Assembly (NCBI GenBank): GCA_025093555.1
Contig: JAIWNF010000044.1
Location: forward strand, 410,501 to 474,500
Direction of reading: 5' to 3'
Source of the DNA: Circinella umbellata
Taxonomy: Eukaryota; Mucoromycota; Mucoromycetes; Mucorales; Lichtheimiaceae
DNA length: 64,000 bases
Shown here: one piece after another, positions 1 through 12,835 of the stretch
Position numbering within the stretch: position 1 is the stretch's first letter
Layout: each line of letters starts with the position of its first letter
Notes under the pieces: model-generated
Told to the model about the DNA's origin: nothing
The model's input: only the letters and a program-made list of their open reading frames with translations
The model's database searches: none
Made by a program: the position numbers and the translations under genes

Positions 1-3000
1 CATGCTACCAAGAAGTGTACTTGTAATAATAAATATAGCAAGAATAGCCAAACCAAGTAATTCGAGCGCCATCATGGAAATGTACGAATATTGTTCGAAA
101 AAGACATAAAATAATGAGTAAGGATAAACATCCAGACCCAGACTTTCGCTAAGACCATCGGAAATACGTCGAGCTGATGCTTGTGCTTCAATAAAATCCT
201 GTTGCGTACGAAGTGGTGTATGGAATGTGCGGAAATGTGATGCTTCAGTCGACTTGTGTTTGCGATCCACTACAATAGCATCACCATAAGCTGCTTTACC
301 ACCCAATGGACAATTTTCATCAGGTGGCATATTAATCCACATGTCAAAAAAGTCCAAAAATTCTTTCCCTTGTGGCATGGTTTCCATATTAACATCCCAA
401 TTAGGTAGACAATCCACACACTTTGGATCAAAATCAGGTTCACACATCTCATACTCGTGACGATATTCACGTTCTAAAGAATTGAAGTATAAGCTTTGTG
501 TTTCCTTGCGGTGACAGCAACCCACCGATGGATCAAGCCAATGTAAAAAGTCATCCACCCATACACTTGTAGGTTCACCGATATAAGACACTTTAGATCG
601 CTTGCGTTCTTGTTCAAGAATTGTACTCAATGAAAGGGGATCACATGCTGGAAAACGACCACATATCTTTTTTTGAATAGCAAGATCAGTCATATTGGCG
701 TTTCGTACAACAAAATAAACAGGAGGTCCTATATTGAGATAGTCATTCAAGTCATCAAAGTATGGAACAAGATAAGAGTCTGAGGGTAATGCAATTTGTT
801 GGTCAAGACCTAAAGGCAATTCAGGTACCAAAGCTAAACCAAGCATGAATAAACCAAGGAACGCAAGACAAATTACGTATCGCATTTTACGATTCAGAAT
901 AGCAGGTACATAGTACACACGACATAATGTTTGTAACCATCCTTCTTTTTCAAGTGGTTCTGGAGCTCGGATCTGTATGCATGGTACACAATCCAATCGA
1001 TTTGACTAAGATGTTGCAATGTATAATATTTAGTTAGGAAAAGATAAAAAAAAATCGAACGCATCTATATGTATCTCTCAAACGACTAGAATATATCATA
1101 TACATATATGAATTATTAAATAAGCATATTTTTTTTACCTGTGTTCGACGAGCATCCAATGCCATACATGAAACAAAACATGTCACTTGTAAAATAAAAT
1201 CAACAAAAATAGCAATAGATGCAACAATAGCAAAACTACTGACAGCTGGCATAGTTACCAATGTACCAAGACTAAAAGCAACAGTTTCACTAAGTGAACT
1301 GAGTAAAATACTTGGACCCATTTTACCCAAGGTTTTGGCAACCCGTTCTTCAACAGATTCATCTTCACCTAAATCTTCTCGACGAGCATATTCATGACAA
1401 AGAATAAATATATTGTCGACACCGACAGCAAGAACCAAAAATGGAATGACTTCAGCAATAATTAAAGTGGTTTTTTTGCCTGTCAAGGAAAAGAGACCCA
1501 CGGCCGTTGAGACGGAAAAGATGACAATAAGGATACCACAGACACCTAAACCAAATTTGGAATCAATGATCATTCGACGGAAATTCCATGAACGGAATCG
1601 ACCCAATGCAACCGATGCATAGATAAACATAACAAGATAACTGATAATCACAGTAACAGCATCCGTGTTGGATGATTTATTGAGTTCTGTTTCCAATGAA
1701 CTCTATAAAAAATAATTTTTAAACTTTTGTTAGCATTCTGTTACATGAATTTCCCTTTTGCTGCCTTTTATATATACCTCAGTAGAATAAGTAACACGAA
1801 CACCATCCCATTCAGGTCGATCATTCACTTTGGATAAAATATTTCGTAATAATGATTTCTCCCATTCTTCGGCCTTGGATACAACAGTCGGATCCAAAGA
1901 ATTATTTATAACAAAAGTGACGACAAGTGCGCGTGAGCTAAGATAATCATTGTCCTTATATCCTCCAAGAATAGCTGATGGTTTTAATGGTTGTTGGAAA
2001 TCGGGTAAACAAAGAGATGGTTGTTCGGTACAATCAAGGAAGTCACCTTTCCAATAATCCGGTTCAAAGTTTTCAATTTTTCCTTCCCAATAACCTGTCA
2101 CAGATTGAACAATACATGCATCCCCTATCGGATGAACACATATATCTTGAAGTGTATATCCATGCTCATCGGATTGCATATGTCTGATTTCTCGTTCCAA
2201 CTTGAACAAATTCATGATGCGATCTACTGTTACAATAGATTCTTCTTTTTCCTTGACAAAGAAAAGTTGTGTGACACGATAAAAAGGTGAAAAATGGTTG
2301 TCAAAATATGTTTTTTCTGCCAGGGCACGCGATGATGGTGATACCCACAAGTGAATTGGATCTTGCTCAACAGAAAATCGGGTCCATCCAGCAGAAGAGA
2401 GTGTGACCATAACAAGACCAATGATGATTACTAACCATGGATGACGTGCACAGAATAGACCTTGACGATAAAACCATCCTTGAAGTCGGGAATTAAGCCA
2501 ATATTGTTTTGTTATATGATCAGGATCCAATAAATTTTCTACTTCACTTCCATCCGATCCACCATCATCATCATCATCAAGTGCCAAAGGCTCATATAAT
2601 CCACGATTTTCTTCTTGATTCCAATTGTATCCAATGGCTTTTTGAAGCCAAACACCGACACGATGATTACGCGTCAAAACAAGTGTCAATACAACCAAAA
2701 TAATCAGAGCATATGTGGTCACCATAGTAAAGCTCCAACAGTTTAATACACCAACGTGACATTCAGGTACTTCTCCAGGAGCAGGCTCAAGCAATGGACA
2801 TGATGCTTCACAGTCCACACATGCACATCGATAAACTGAGTCGGAGTCATTACACGACTTTCCATTATCATCGTATCGTGTCAATGCATCACCTTCTTTG
2901 AGCGGTGGGAAGTCGATTTGAAATGGACTACCAAGGCCTAACCGTTTGGTACCCATGTAAGAAACCATACCATGCCAATTTTTGGCACCACCTCCAATAA

Positions 3001-3532
3001 AGTCCATGGCATAACCATTACTTGATCCAAACTTGATATCCTTGCAACTGTCATAGAATTGAGAACCAAAATTATCACCGACCCAGTAGTCAGCTTGTTC
3101 GACCGTGGCCTGGCCATTTTCGTTACCGGTTTGCGTAATGTTCACAAATGTTGATTGATTAGGTGAACACGAAAACGAACACCAAAATTGTAAGAAATTA
3201 CTCCAGCATGCAGGACAAGACGATATAATAGGTTTTGCCATTTGAACTTGACTAACAAGTTGATTAATTTGTGTTTCGTCACAACAAGCAGCACTTGTGG
3301 CATATTCGGCACCACACGTATCGACAAGTAACTTTCGAAATGAATCCGTTTCTGGTTGTACGGCTGGTTTATTGTATACACAATTGACTGGATTGAAGAG
3401 TCCACCACATTGACCTCGCATGGCACAATAACCATTTTCATGGATAGGTGTCGGTTCTTTATCAATAGCAAATACTAGTATAGTCCCCCATAATATTCCA
3501 AGAAGAATGGGTAGCGTGAAATGAGGTCTCAT
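1..3532 (-). CDS. NPC1: NPC1-like intracellular sterol transporter, 3' end outside window
   Basis: Niemann-Pick C1 family membrane protein, known to move sterol out of late endosome/vacuole membranes. Three exons join in phase: 3532-1778, 1702-1139 and 1005-1, giving 1108 residues before the left edge; both introns are GT-AG. Seen in the protein: a hydrophobic signal peptide from MRPHFTLPILLGILWGTI; a Cys-rich N-terminal sterol-binding domain (residues ~30-265); a membrane segment at ~270-290; a middle luminal domain; a sterol-sensing domain across exon 2 with AEVIPFLVLAVGVDNIF (~665-685); the first part of the C-terminal luminal domain; and membrane segments at the edge. Family members are about 1250-1300 residues, so the last ~150 are missing only because of the window border. 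No lesions were seen. The start is the first ATG before the signal peptide. Family assignment is firm; function is by homology. Confidence 0.95.
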
Positions 3533-5436
3533 TATTCAACACGCTTATAAAATAATGATAAAACAAAAGAGGAGAGAGGGAAAAAAAAAAAAGAGGTTGT
3601 TATTGAAAAGTTACTGCTATAAAAAAAATGTAAAAAATAAAAGAAAGAGACGTTAATGCCTTTTTGCTCACCAGTGTTTACCATTTTTGGTTTCAAAACT
3701 GTTTTGTTCTGTAACCTCGATGTGAGAAAATTAAAAATACTATGTACACACCTTTTTTTTTTCTTATACAAGAAAAAAGACGTCATGGATATACATTTTC
3801 GATATTGCGTAATGTCATCTTTGATGATATCTAAAGTTGTTCAACGTAGTGAAAAAAATTAGTAACATGGTTATTAATGATATACATACTCTGACAATTG
3901 TCATGTATTTTGCATTGTTTTATTAAATTATGCTGTCAACTTTTCAAATACCTTGTTTTATAATAATAGTTACTTATCATTTAGGTTATAGCAATTTATC
4001 GCCTATTATAAAGTTTTGCTTGTTTTTTAAATTGCTCTTCTACATTCTTCTTCATGACAAGGATTTTTTTTAGCCATTGTATTATTTGTTGTTGTTTTTT
4101 TTTTTTTTTGCTGCAAGGATTGTTCGGGCATGCGTTGCCTTTGGATAATGGTTACACAGGTACGAGTCATGAGAATGCTTGCTCTTAGTCGTTGGCGTCG
4201 CGGACTATTAAAAGCGTTTACGTTGCATATTCTATCATAAAATGCCTGTGCCTGCAAAAGATAATTTCTTTTTGTTGGTGTGAAAATTTATGACATTTTT
4301 AAGGTTATGTGAGATCTACGTTCTATAATGGTTATAATGAAAGATACACTCGAACGAGACAATTATGAAGAATAGTTTTCTTAAGTTGCTATGGGAGCAC
4401 CCTCCCATTTGTTTGGGGCAATTTTTTTTAGCTTTCCAGAAAGATGTGTTAACATAAACTCATAGAGCTCTCTTTTTTATGAACAACAAGCTACATTCTA
4501 CGTGATAAATTATATTCACGAACAAGCTCATCAGGGGACTTTATATGATGAAGTTGATAAAAAAAATCAATAATATGAAATCGTATAATGGAAATATATT
4601 AAATATTTGAGTTACTACTTTATATACTAAGGATCCTATGACATACATACATTCGATCGGACTATTAAGGTATTATATAGCTTGGAATAGTATAGCAGTA
4701 ATGACATCATATGTTGTTAAATAGGAATGGAGGAGAAAAGAAGAGAATATCCAATGGCACTATGATACAACTATAATATACCGCCTACCCCTGGATATTA
4801 TGTATCTCTTTTACATAAACCCATTGAGAAAAAACACCATGTACGTAATAATAAAACAACGTTTCCCTTTGTATCAGCTTTTGTTTGATGTGATGTATCA
4901 ATTTATAAAATAAATAAAGGTCTTTTTACATTTATTTTGTAGCACTGATCAACCCAAAACGATCAATTATACAACTGTTTCTCAAATAATTAAGATAAGA
5001 TATTTACTTGTAGCTTTGTTATTATCATCCACACATATATAATTGACAATCAATATATAAGAAATTGAGTAAAGAAAATATAATCCTTTTCTGATAAAAT
5101 TTATAAATCTCTTATCTCGATGTTTATATATAAAAGTAAAATAACTGGCGTGTAACAAGTAATGAATACAATCCAGCGTTTGATACTTGATTCTATAATT
5201 TGAAATATTTGAAAAAGTACGTAGCAATTGTGTATTGGCCCATACTTTAATAAGCTAATGTTATGACAACAGATATGTAAAAGCCCTGTCATAAAACCAT
5301 ATTCTCAAATCTATGTTATTAACGAACTCCACTCTTTACTACTAAAAAGATAATTTTTTATATATAGATATATTTTAATAAAAAAAATACGTGGTATGAC
5401 CATTATGTTTTGACATCAAATCATAAACCAATAAAA
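3533..5436. other. AT-rich intergenic region
   Basis: Presumed promoter side of the NPC1-like gene followed by AT-rich spacer with homopolymer runs. A 76-codon minus-strand frame at 4027-4257 follows a pyrimidine-rich stretch ending in TTTTGCAG, so it might be an isolated exon. It has no recognisable motif and a poly-A-encoded lysine run, so I do not call it a gene. Confidence 0.4.
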
Positions 5437-5619
5437 TTATGCCGCTTGTCTGACATTGACGCCTGAAAGGAAAGCCATATCATGTGACAATTCAGATAAT
5501 TTAATTTGGATAGCCGTTTTTTTTTCAGCAACATTGCACTTTAACAAAAAAAAAGTATTGTCATAAAGCAATGGTATCTCAAGCTTACAATTCATATAAG
5601 GAGTTGGATAATTAAATAA
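5437..5619 (-). other. Possible terminal exon or coding remnant, unrecognised
   Basis: A 60-codon frame open from one stop to the next on the minus strand, ending at a TAA at 5439-5437. Its composition (KLEIPLLYDN, ELSHDMAFLSGVNV) looks protein-like compared with the surrounding AT-rich spacer. It has no start codon at its upstream end, and no upstream exon was found. It could be a last exon, a gene relic or chance. Family not recognised. Confidence 0.25.
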
Positions 5620-6749
5620 TTAGTATAAAAAGGATAGTTTCTTCCTTTCAAACAAAATAACAATTAGTTCACTCTCTTTCATTTTTATTGAAATAAACTC
5701 TTTTCCCGACTATTTTGATCGGTTGAATTTGCTGGTTATAAAAACCACCCTTTTTTATTTCTTGAATAAGTTATTAATATAACTTTTCTAATTCCTCGAG
5801 TCCTTTACCCGGAATTTCTTATATTTCCTTTTTATTTTATTAATTACGATCCGAACGGGACGTAACACTACGTAATAATCCCTCTATTTTATACTATCCA
5901 AATATCCATTATCCAAATCCAAGTATAGCGAAGAGTAATATCAATCCATATCCAGAACATTCCTTTTTCAATAGCTATTAGCATACGCTATAAAATATCT
6001 ACTGGAAGAAAAATAAAATAAACTATTAGTATCAATAGTAAACAAATACATTATAGTAATATAACTCGGAAGGTACGTATGTATAAAAAAAAAGAGCGAC
6101 AGCACTTATAAATCATTATGCACAATGTCAGGTTAAATGACATTGATTATGTTAAGATACTGATATATAACAAGGAAGGGGTTTTAGTTATAAAATTAAG
6201 TAATAATGATTGTTTTGTATGGTTATCAAAGTGGATATTGAATAGTTTTGTTGACCAAGATTAAACAAAGTGGACTGTTGTATAAAATATATTTGTCTGT
6301 AAACTCGATCTACAATCGTTAGCATTTGGTATTTACGTAGCGAAAATGTAATATTTTAATCCTTAAGCTAACAGATGTTATTAGAGTTATTGTATAAGTA
6401 GTCTGTTCGTGTGAAAAACAGGTAAGTTGATACGTAAGTAAAATAATAATAAAAATTACTTATGTCAGAGTTAAATAATTCATATCTAATTTATTTTCTA
6501 CGTAACAAAAAAAGATCGTAGTATGGAGAAAAAAACAGAATCTGAAACATTCTGGAGTTCGGTCCTGAGTGAACGTTGTTTTTCGCGTGCGGCTATATTC
6601 ATCCAATGGTATTGTAGTTGTTTAATACCAAGTGATCTTTAGGATGAGTATAAAGGAAAAAAAACAGAAAAAAAATAATAATGGTCGCTTTTCTTTTTTT
6701 ATTTGGCGTGACACATATTTTTTTTCCTTCTACCACACATTATATAAAT
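5620..6749. other. AT-rich intergenic region, nothing recognised
   Basis: Long AT-rich stretch with poly-A/T runs. No frame with protein-like composition and no clear repeat structure was seen. Confidence 0.4.
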
Positions 6750-7203
6750 AGTAAGAGTAATTGAGCCATTACTTCTTTCCTTGGTACGACAAACAATCAG
6801 ATCACACTCGTATCCATTTAGGTTATCCATTATATTCCTCCACAAAACAACGTGACGATTATAGTAACACCCTTCTTGCAAAAATCAAATCTAATACTAA
6901 CATTCATTTACAACGTAATCTGTCTATTCGTGATTGTGTAACAGCCCTTAATGTATTGTCGTTAAATCATCCCTCTGGCATGTATTACGTCTAACCTCTT
7001 TTCCTAAATCTTTCTTTACTTCTCTGTTGCGTTCTATTTGTTTTTCTTCTCTTAATTTTAACATGTTTCCAAAAACTTTATATGATACTTTTCACCTATC
7101 CCCTCATGAAGGTGATCTTTCTGTGCTTGATCCATCAATCCAAGAATCAAATTTGCAGTTCCGTTGGATCTATTATGCCTTTATAGTAGTGTCGAACACA
7201 TGA
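6750..7203 (+). mobile_element. LINE (non-LTR retrotransposon) remnant, 3' part of RT ORF
   Basis: Two frames together match the region just after the reverse-transcriptase core of fungal L1-type LINEs. The first frame (to about 6963) contains LGYPLYSSTKQRDDY and HLQRNLSIRDCVTALN. The second frame (6964-7203) continues with SLWHVLRLTSFP and, later, GDLSVLDPSIQ and LQFRWI. The shift between them lies near 6963, so the copy has a frameshift and is dead. The 5' part of the element and its RT catalytic core are absent, as expected for a 5'-truncated LINE. No poly-A tail or target duplication was identified. The assignment rests on the spacing of SSTxQR, SIRxR/CxTxLN, LWHVLR and LxVLDP. Confidence 0.75.
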
Positions 7204-7458
7204 AAAAAAATTATATATAATCTGTATACTCTCCCAATCAGATATAAATAGTCAATCTCTATTTTTATTTATTATTTATTTATAATTTACAAGTCAATAT
7301 TCAAGTTGGTAAAATAGCGATTAAATCCTATAATGTAGTAGTCGCCAAAGTAAAAGAGATTATATATTATATATATATATATACATTATTTATTAAATTC
7401 GGACAGGGTAATAGATGGTGAATCGGCAGATTGGCAAAAGATAATATAATTGAAAGAT

Positions 7459-10400
7459 TTAGTCGCCACCTCCGCCCCCGCCTCCGCAACCTCCTCCTCC
7501 TCCGCCACCACAGCCTCCGCCTAATATACATATATAATTATAAAAGTATGCATTAAATCCAACGTTCTGCCAATTAATCTCTTCAACTGAATAACAAGAC
7601 CAATCTCTATACACATGCTGATTTTCAAATTTGATAAATATATGTAAGATATTTTTTAAAAGGCTTACCTCCTCCAGAGTCTCCTCCTCCTCCAGAGTCA
7701 CCACCTCCGCCCGAACCACAAGCACCTGAGCTGCCGCCTCCAATATCACTTGCATCAAAGTTACTAATTCCGCACATCGATGTCATATCAAGGCCATAAC
7801 TCGTACTACCAGTAGTCGTATTATATGTTGTAGGAGCATAGCCACTATAACCTTGTCGCATGCGAGCATGTATATCTGGAAAGAATTTAGAACCAGTAAA
7901 CTTGCCACTTGGACATGTTGTGAATTGGCATTCACTTTCGGAATACCAGTCAAGACCATCAGTCGTCCAACCCCACTGTTTATGTTTTTTGGAATACTTC
8001 CGCCGCATCATACCATAAAGACTCCATGATGCAACCCACCATTCGTATTTTTTTTCTTCTTTTTTTAAAGGTTTTATAAGCTGGAGATCAGTTCTTTTGG
8101 AATAATAATCGTCTTCAATTTGACCAAGAAAGCGTTCAGGATTCCGTTTATGGTAAACAGCTATTGTACTTCCAGGAGGTATACGACCATACACTGAGTG
8201 TTCATATTTTTTTTAGTATTCTGTAGTATCATATGTAAAACCATATGTTATGTAATCATTTCCCCACCACCACCACCACCCTTTTTTTTTGTGCGTGTGT
8301 ATTTACTTCGTTTTACTGTTATTCTCCAATGAGGATTTCGAGGACTATATGTTTTTGTCTCTAGAAAATTATAAAAAAAGGACATACATAAGTATTTTTT
8401 TTCTCCATTAACAATGAATATAACTAAGATGAAATGCAAACTAGACATCATAATTACCAATCCTAGTAAGAAATATAGGTGGTATATAATGATGTAATGG
8501 TAAGTTAGCAAATAAAGTTACAATGTATAATACAACTACTTTTTTTCCCATTATAACATTCAATAATGTACCTTTTAGAAACTCCTGCTGTTTCTTTATT
8601 GACAATCCCATCAAAGATTGTTCTATATCATTTGAATGGATATATATATAAATGTATTAGCTAATATTTATCTTTTACTTAAAATCAAGTTGGCGTGGAT
8701 TTCTATACATACCCTATGTATCCATATCCGGTATGAGAAATCTTTGAATAAATTTCTTCACGGACTTGACATGCTAATGTTTCTGAAATAATCAAATTTG
8801 ATTGAGATTCTTTATGAATAGTGATCGGCAAAAATGAGCTTGTTTGCTTTTTATTATCGTTGTCATCATTCCTCTTCTCATTGGAATTATTTTTACTTTC
8901 AGAAATAAAAGCAGGAGTGTCATTACGAGCTGAACTACCATGATGACTTAGATCTTCAAGTCTAAATATAAAATAAAAGAAAAAAAAAGATTATGATAAG
9001 CAAATTGAAAACAAATATACTCTATTTTTTTAGTTTATCAATGCTATACTTACAATAGGGTTGACATTTTCTTTTTCATATTACTATTAACGCATTTATT
9101 TTTTAATTGATTATATTTAAAAAAATTTCGTGTGGCTTTATGAGATATTTTTCGATGTACAGAACCTGCCATTTTGCCAAAGTCAATGCTTCGTGTAAAC
9201 GACGAAGGTAGTTTGTTCCAGGCATTTTTGGTTATAATAAAAGAATTTTCCAAATGAGAAGGCAGAACAGAGGTATTATGATTAGGAGCTCGACCTAATT
9301 GGGATAACATCATGTCGCGATAACTAAATGGAAAAAGCAAATGTGTACGCCAAACCATATCTATTGAACAATATATATTATTAGTTGTTATTGACAGCTC
9401 TTTTTTTTCGTATATTTGATTTTTTGGTATATACATATGTACATATTTAACCATGCATGCGTTTGTTATATTAAATTAGAAAGAATAGTATTTACCAATA
9501 GCCCATGTTGGAAGGATTGCGTTTTGTACTTCTGGATCTTTTTGAACTTTTAAAAGAAGTAAAAAATCGTGATAATCATTGATAGCGTTTGGAATATCGT
9601 GCTTTTCTGGGTTTTCCCATCTTGGTGTAATTTTAGTAACCATGGTATGTATGTATTCTCTTTGATTAAACATTGCTTGAACAAGATCCAAAGATAATCC
9701 CATTGGATTGTTTTTATGTGTAGATTTAACAATATTGGAAAATTCTATATTTTTACAGAAACTAATTAGTATACGTGTCTCTTGTTTTGGAGGGTTTATC
9801 TAATATCTTTCCTTTATATTTATATACTAAATAATCTTGATTACTATACCTTTGCAATAACTTTTGTCTCCAGAAGCATTGATTATATTTGTCTTTCCAT
9901 TGCCTTCAGAGTTAGCAATACAGTTTAACATATCATTCATATCTTTGCTTCCATAAAATACGTCTTTTGATTTCTTGATTCGTTTATCAATTCTTTCTTG
10001 AATAGGCTTCTCTTTAGAAGTGATCTTTTCATCTTTAAATGCCCCGTCACTGTCCAACTTTGTTCCACTAATTTATATGTTATTTTTTTTCGAGAAAGCT
10101 GAGTCGTTAGTTTATACTTATTACATATACTCTTCTAATTTGATGTATTATGCAACAATGTATTTGATATATATATTCTTTTCTACCTGACTTTGAATGG
10201 TAACGATGCCAATACATTAGAAATTGACAGTGAATCAACAGTGTTCTCAGGATGCTTACAAATAAAACTAGGGCATTTCACCACAACAGTAGGATCTGTT
10301 CGAAATGACGCATAATCTAACCTGTTTTATATAGTTTTTTTAACATATGTAAACAGAGAGGTTTAGTATATACAAAATTACCTCCTTTAATAAAAAAAAG

Positions 10401-11287
10401 CCACGCATTCTCTCATTACCAGCTTTCAAAATATATTTTCGAAGAACATGAACCACAATGGATATAAAGCGCGCGTCGTTCATGTGTTTCCCCTTCCAAT
10501 GTATCATTTCCATTTTTTATTTGGATAAGTTGCTCTCTAGTCGAATTATTGTCGAGTGATGTCTGTTCCAATTCTTCTTTTGTAAGTACGAATGGATAAA
10601 TATAGAAATGGACATCTCTATGACGGGTCCAGATTTTATCCAAGTAGTCTTTTTGTTTTTTATCTTTATCTCTTCTTTGCTTATGCTATATAAATTTTAA
10701 TTATGGAATATAACGTTGTTGGTTGCCTAATATTAGCATCATTAAAGAAAACAAAAAAAAAGGGGGAAATGCATGCTTTTTCTTGGAAAAAAAAATAAAA
10801 TAATTTTACCATGGGTTGTAAAGGAAACGGCTGGGACCATAGTGGTGCGAAATCAGAGTCAGGACAGATATCATCTTTGTACTGGTGAGGAGCCATCAAA
10901 TGTGCATGCCATGCATAAGCAATGTCTTTTTAGCAGTAGTGAAAAATAAAAAAGATTTAAAATTAATGCGATGTCACTAAATAATATATCTTATTTCTCT
11001 ACAAATTACTTTTCTTTACCCAATGGGACCTGTTTACTACTATTCCACCTTTCTAATGTATCTCGTTTTCCAACAATACGGATGAACTCCAAATAGCGTC
11101 TTTCAGCTGCAATTACATACAGTTTAAAAAGTTCTGGACCCAAAGACTGTTCGATATTATAAAAGCTTTCAAGAAGAGACATGTAGTAATAACAATTTTC
11201 CACAGTAACAATGGTATCCAAACGAGGTATATCGCCTCTATAAGAGAACATGGGTTCTTTAGAAAAGTTATTAGAAAATGTTGACAT
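7459..11287 (-). CDS. Glycine-rich domain-containing (GRDP-like) protein, 12 exons
   Basis: Twelve exons join without a phase error: 11287-11020, 10925-10810, 10685-10420, 10321-10187, 10067-9850, 9744-9496, 9360-9054, 8961-8713, 8622-8572, 8440-8307, 8193-7669, 7520-7459. Total 2580 nt, 859 residues, close to the usual length of plant and fungal GRDP proteins. Seen: AYAWHAHLMAPHQY at ~91-104 and WAIDMVWRTHLLFP at ~415-428, the two W-x-x-H repeats typical of the GRDP (DUF1399) domain; NPHWRITVKR in a C2-like middle region; GWTTDGLDWY; and a tail of Gly with regular Cys ending GGGGGGGD. The tail is split between exon 11 and a tiny exon 12. In plants the family is linked to development and stress; the fungal role is unknown. 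Weak points are the exon 10 acceptor and donor. Start is the first ATG of exon 1. Confidence 0.85.
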
Positions 11288-12489
11288 TATCGTTTTAGAA
11301 GCTTATAGATACAGTAAAATAATATGACAGAGTAGAAAAAAAAAAGAAGAGAAGAAGAAAGTTCTCAACAATAAGCTTTTTTTAAAGAAAGAAAAAATAA
11401 TGGTTAGCACAGCCTTCATTGTGTAACGTCAAATCATAGCATAATAAATGATTATGGCTACGCGCTTCTTTTTAAGAACTCCGTGGGTAAAATATAAGTA
11501 AATATAAATGCAAAGATTTACTGAAGCAGATAAATGCTTTTTTGTTCAGCAAAACAGTAAACTTTATTTTTCTTAAATATATTAAATTTTGCGTAGTTTT
11601 TTAATAAGAATGAAAATTACCAAAAATAAATGAGTTGCGTAGCCAAGTGAAAAAAAAAGGGGATTTGATATTACTACAGTGGCTCCATTCCCAAAGTTCA
11701 CAAATTTACAAACTTTGAGAGTGGAACCACTGTACTAAATAGCTTGCATAATTTTTGTCTCTATAACAAATGGAAGTGATTTCCCTATTTGTTAGTTGCA
11801 TTAGCGTTACAGACGCGCAACAAATGACAACGCAATACGCCATCCATCAAATTCAGTGTAACCTTTGACAAAAGCTTAAAAAGGCTGCAGATTTGACCAA
11901 GTTTATCCAAAAATAGTTAGACTCCGGTGCATAAAGAAATACATGAGATTATTAGTGAATGTAGATTGTATATTGCTCTTTAAAAGAGTTGAAAGAAGTA
12001 AAATAATAAAACAATAGCAAACACAGAATTCTTTTCCTTGCCCTTTTTACTCTGTGTACTAGCCGAATTACAACCGGTAATACAAATGCTTTCTTTTTGT
12101 ACCTGGCCAGCTATGCAGCCATGTAAGACCAAAGTACTGTTTTTTTCCTAATGAATTGCGGCTGACTCATTAGAACCAAAAACAATATCATATATTATAT
12201 TTAGTAAAAGAATAAAAGTAGTTTATGATTTGAAGCAAGAGAAAATGTGTAACAAGTCCCATTGTAAGTTTATAAGTATCATCAATAGTTATTTAAGTCC
12301 GATACTTCGCTCTTAGTAATTATAGTATCAGAGTACAAATAGAATAACACGAGAAGGTATGGATGGGAATCTTGACATATACGTAAAGAGCTTTCTTTTA
12401 AATTAGCAAATTATATTTTATGCAATGTATGTGTTATTATATTATTATATGTATAATATAAATCTCAATGTAACTTTTGGTCGTTTGTA
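11288..12489. other. Intergenic region upstream of the GRDP-like gene
   Basis: AT-rich spacer, presumed promoter side of the minus-strand GRDP-like gene. It contains the 56-bp mini-element at 11677-11732. Nothing else was recognised. Confidence 0.4.
11677..11732. mobile_element. 56-bp pogo/mariner-like mini-MITE
   Basis: The left end CAGTGGCTCCATTCCCAAAG and the right end, read in reverse complement as CAGTGGTTCCACTCTCAAAG, form a TIR over almost the whole element. It is flanked on both sides by TA (11675-11676 and 11733-11734). CAGT termini with a TA duplication are typical of pogo/Tc1-mariner elements. It is far too short to code and would need a transposase in trans. Confidence 0.65.
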
Positions 12490-12835
12490 GGCATTGTGTC
12501 CGGTTTCTCAAATTTGAGACCTCTTGACCAATGAGTCTTTCTTCTATTGGTACCAGGCCTTCGGCTCCAGTTTCCAACCAATTGGCAACCGATCTCCATG
12601 GGGTTTGGAAAACTTTTTTTATTTCTCAAGCCTTATTGTCCTAATACTCCGTCTGTATATCATAAGTCACTGAAAACAAAATAGCGTATAACGCTTACTA
12701 TTATACTTACTGTATTTAGCACAAGTGAGCTCCCTTTCTTCTGGATTAGTTTCTAAGCGCTTGTACACTTCGGATGCATCCTTCGCAGATTGGCCAGGAG
12801 TACAGATTCGCATTTATCAGTCAATGCTAAAAGAC
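12490..12835 (-). pseudogene. Possible gene relic, two protein-like fragments
   Basis: On the minus strand, one stretch reads SAKDASEVYKRLETNPEERE and, further downstream, another reads VFQTPWRSVANWLETGAEGL followed by IEERLIGQEVSNLR. Both are open and have normal amino-acid composition, unlike the flanks. They lie in order and could be exons or fragments of one decayed gene. The family was not recognised; composition recalls the lineage-specific repeated proteins found elsewhere in this window. No start or stop can be placed. Confidence 0.3.

Noticed and set aside
4027..4257. Possible small Cys-containing protein (NPCHEEECRRAI at the end)
   Set aside because: It looked like the start of a Cmc4-type CHCH protein, but the frame stops right after the first Cys pair and the second pair is missing.
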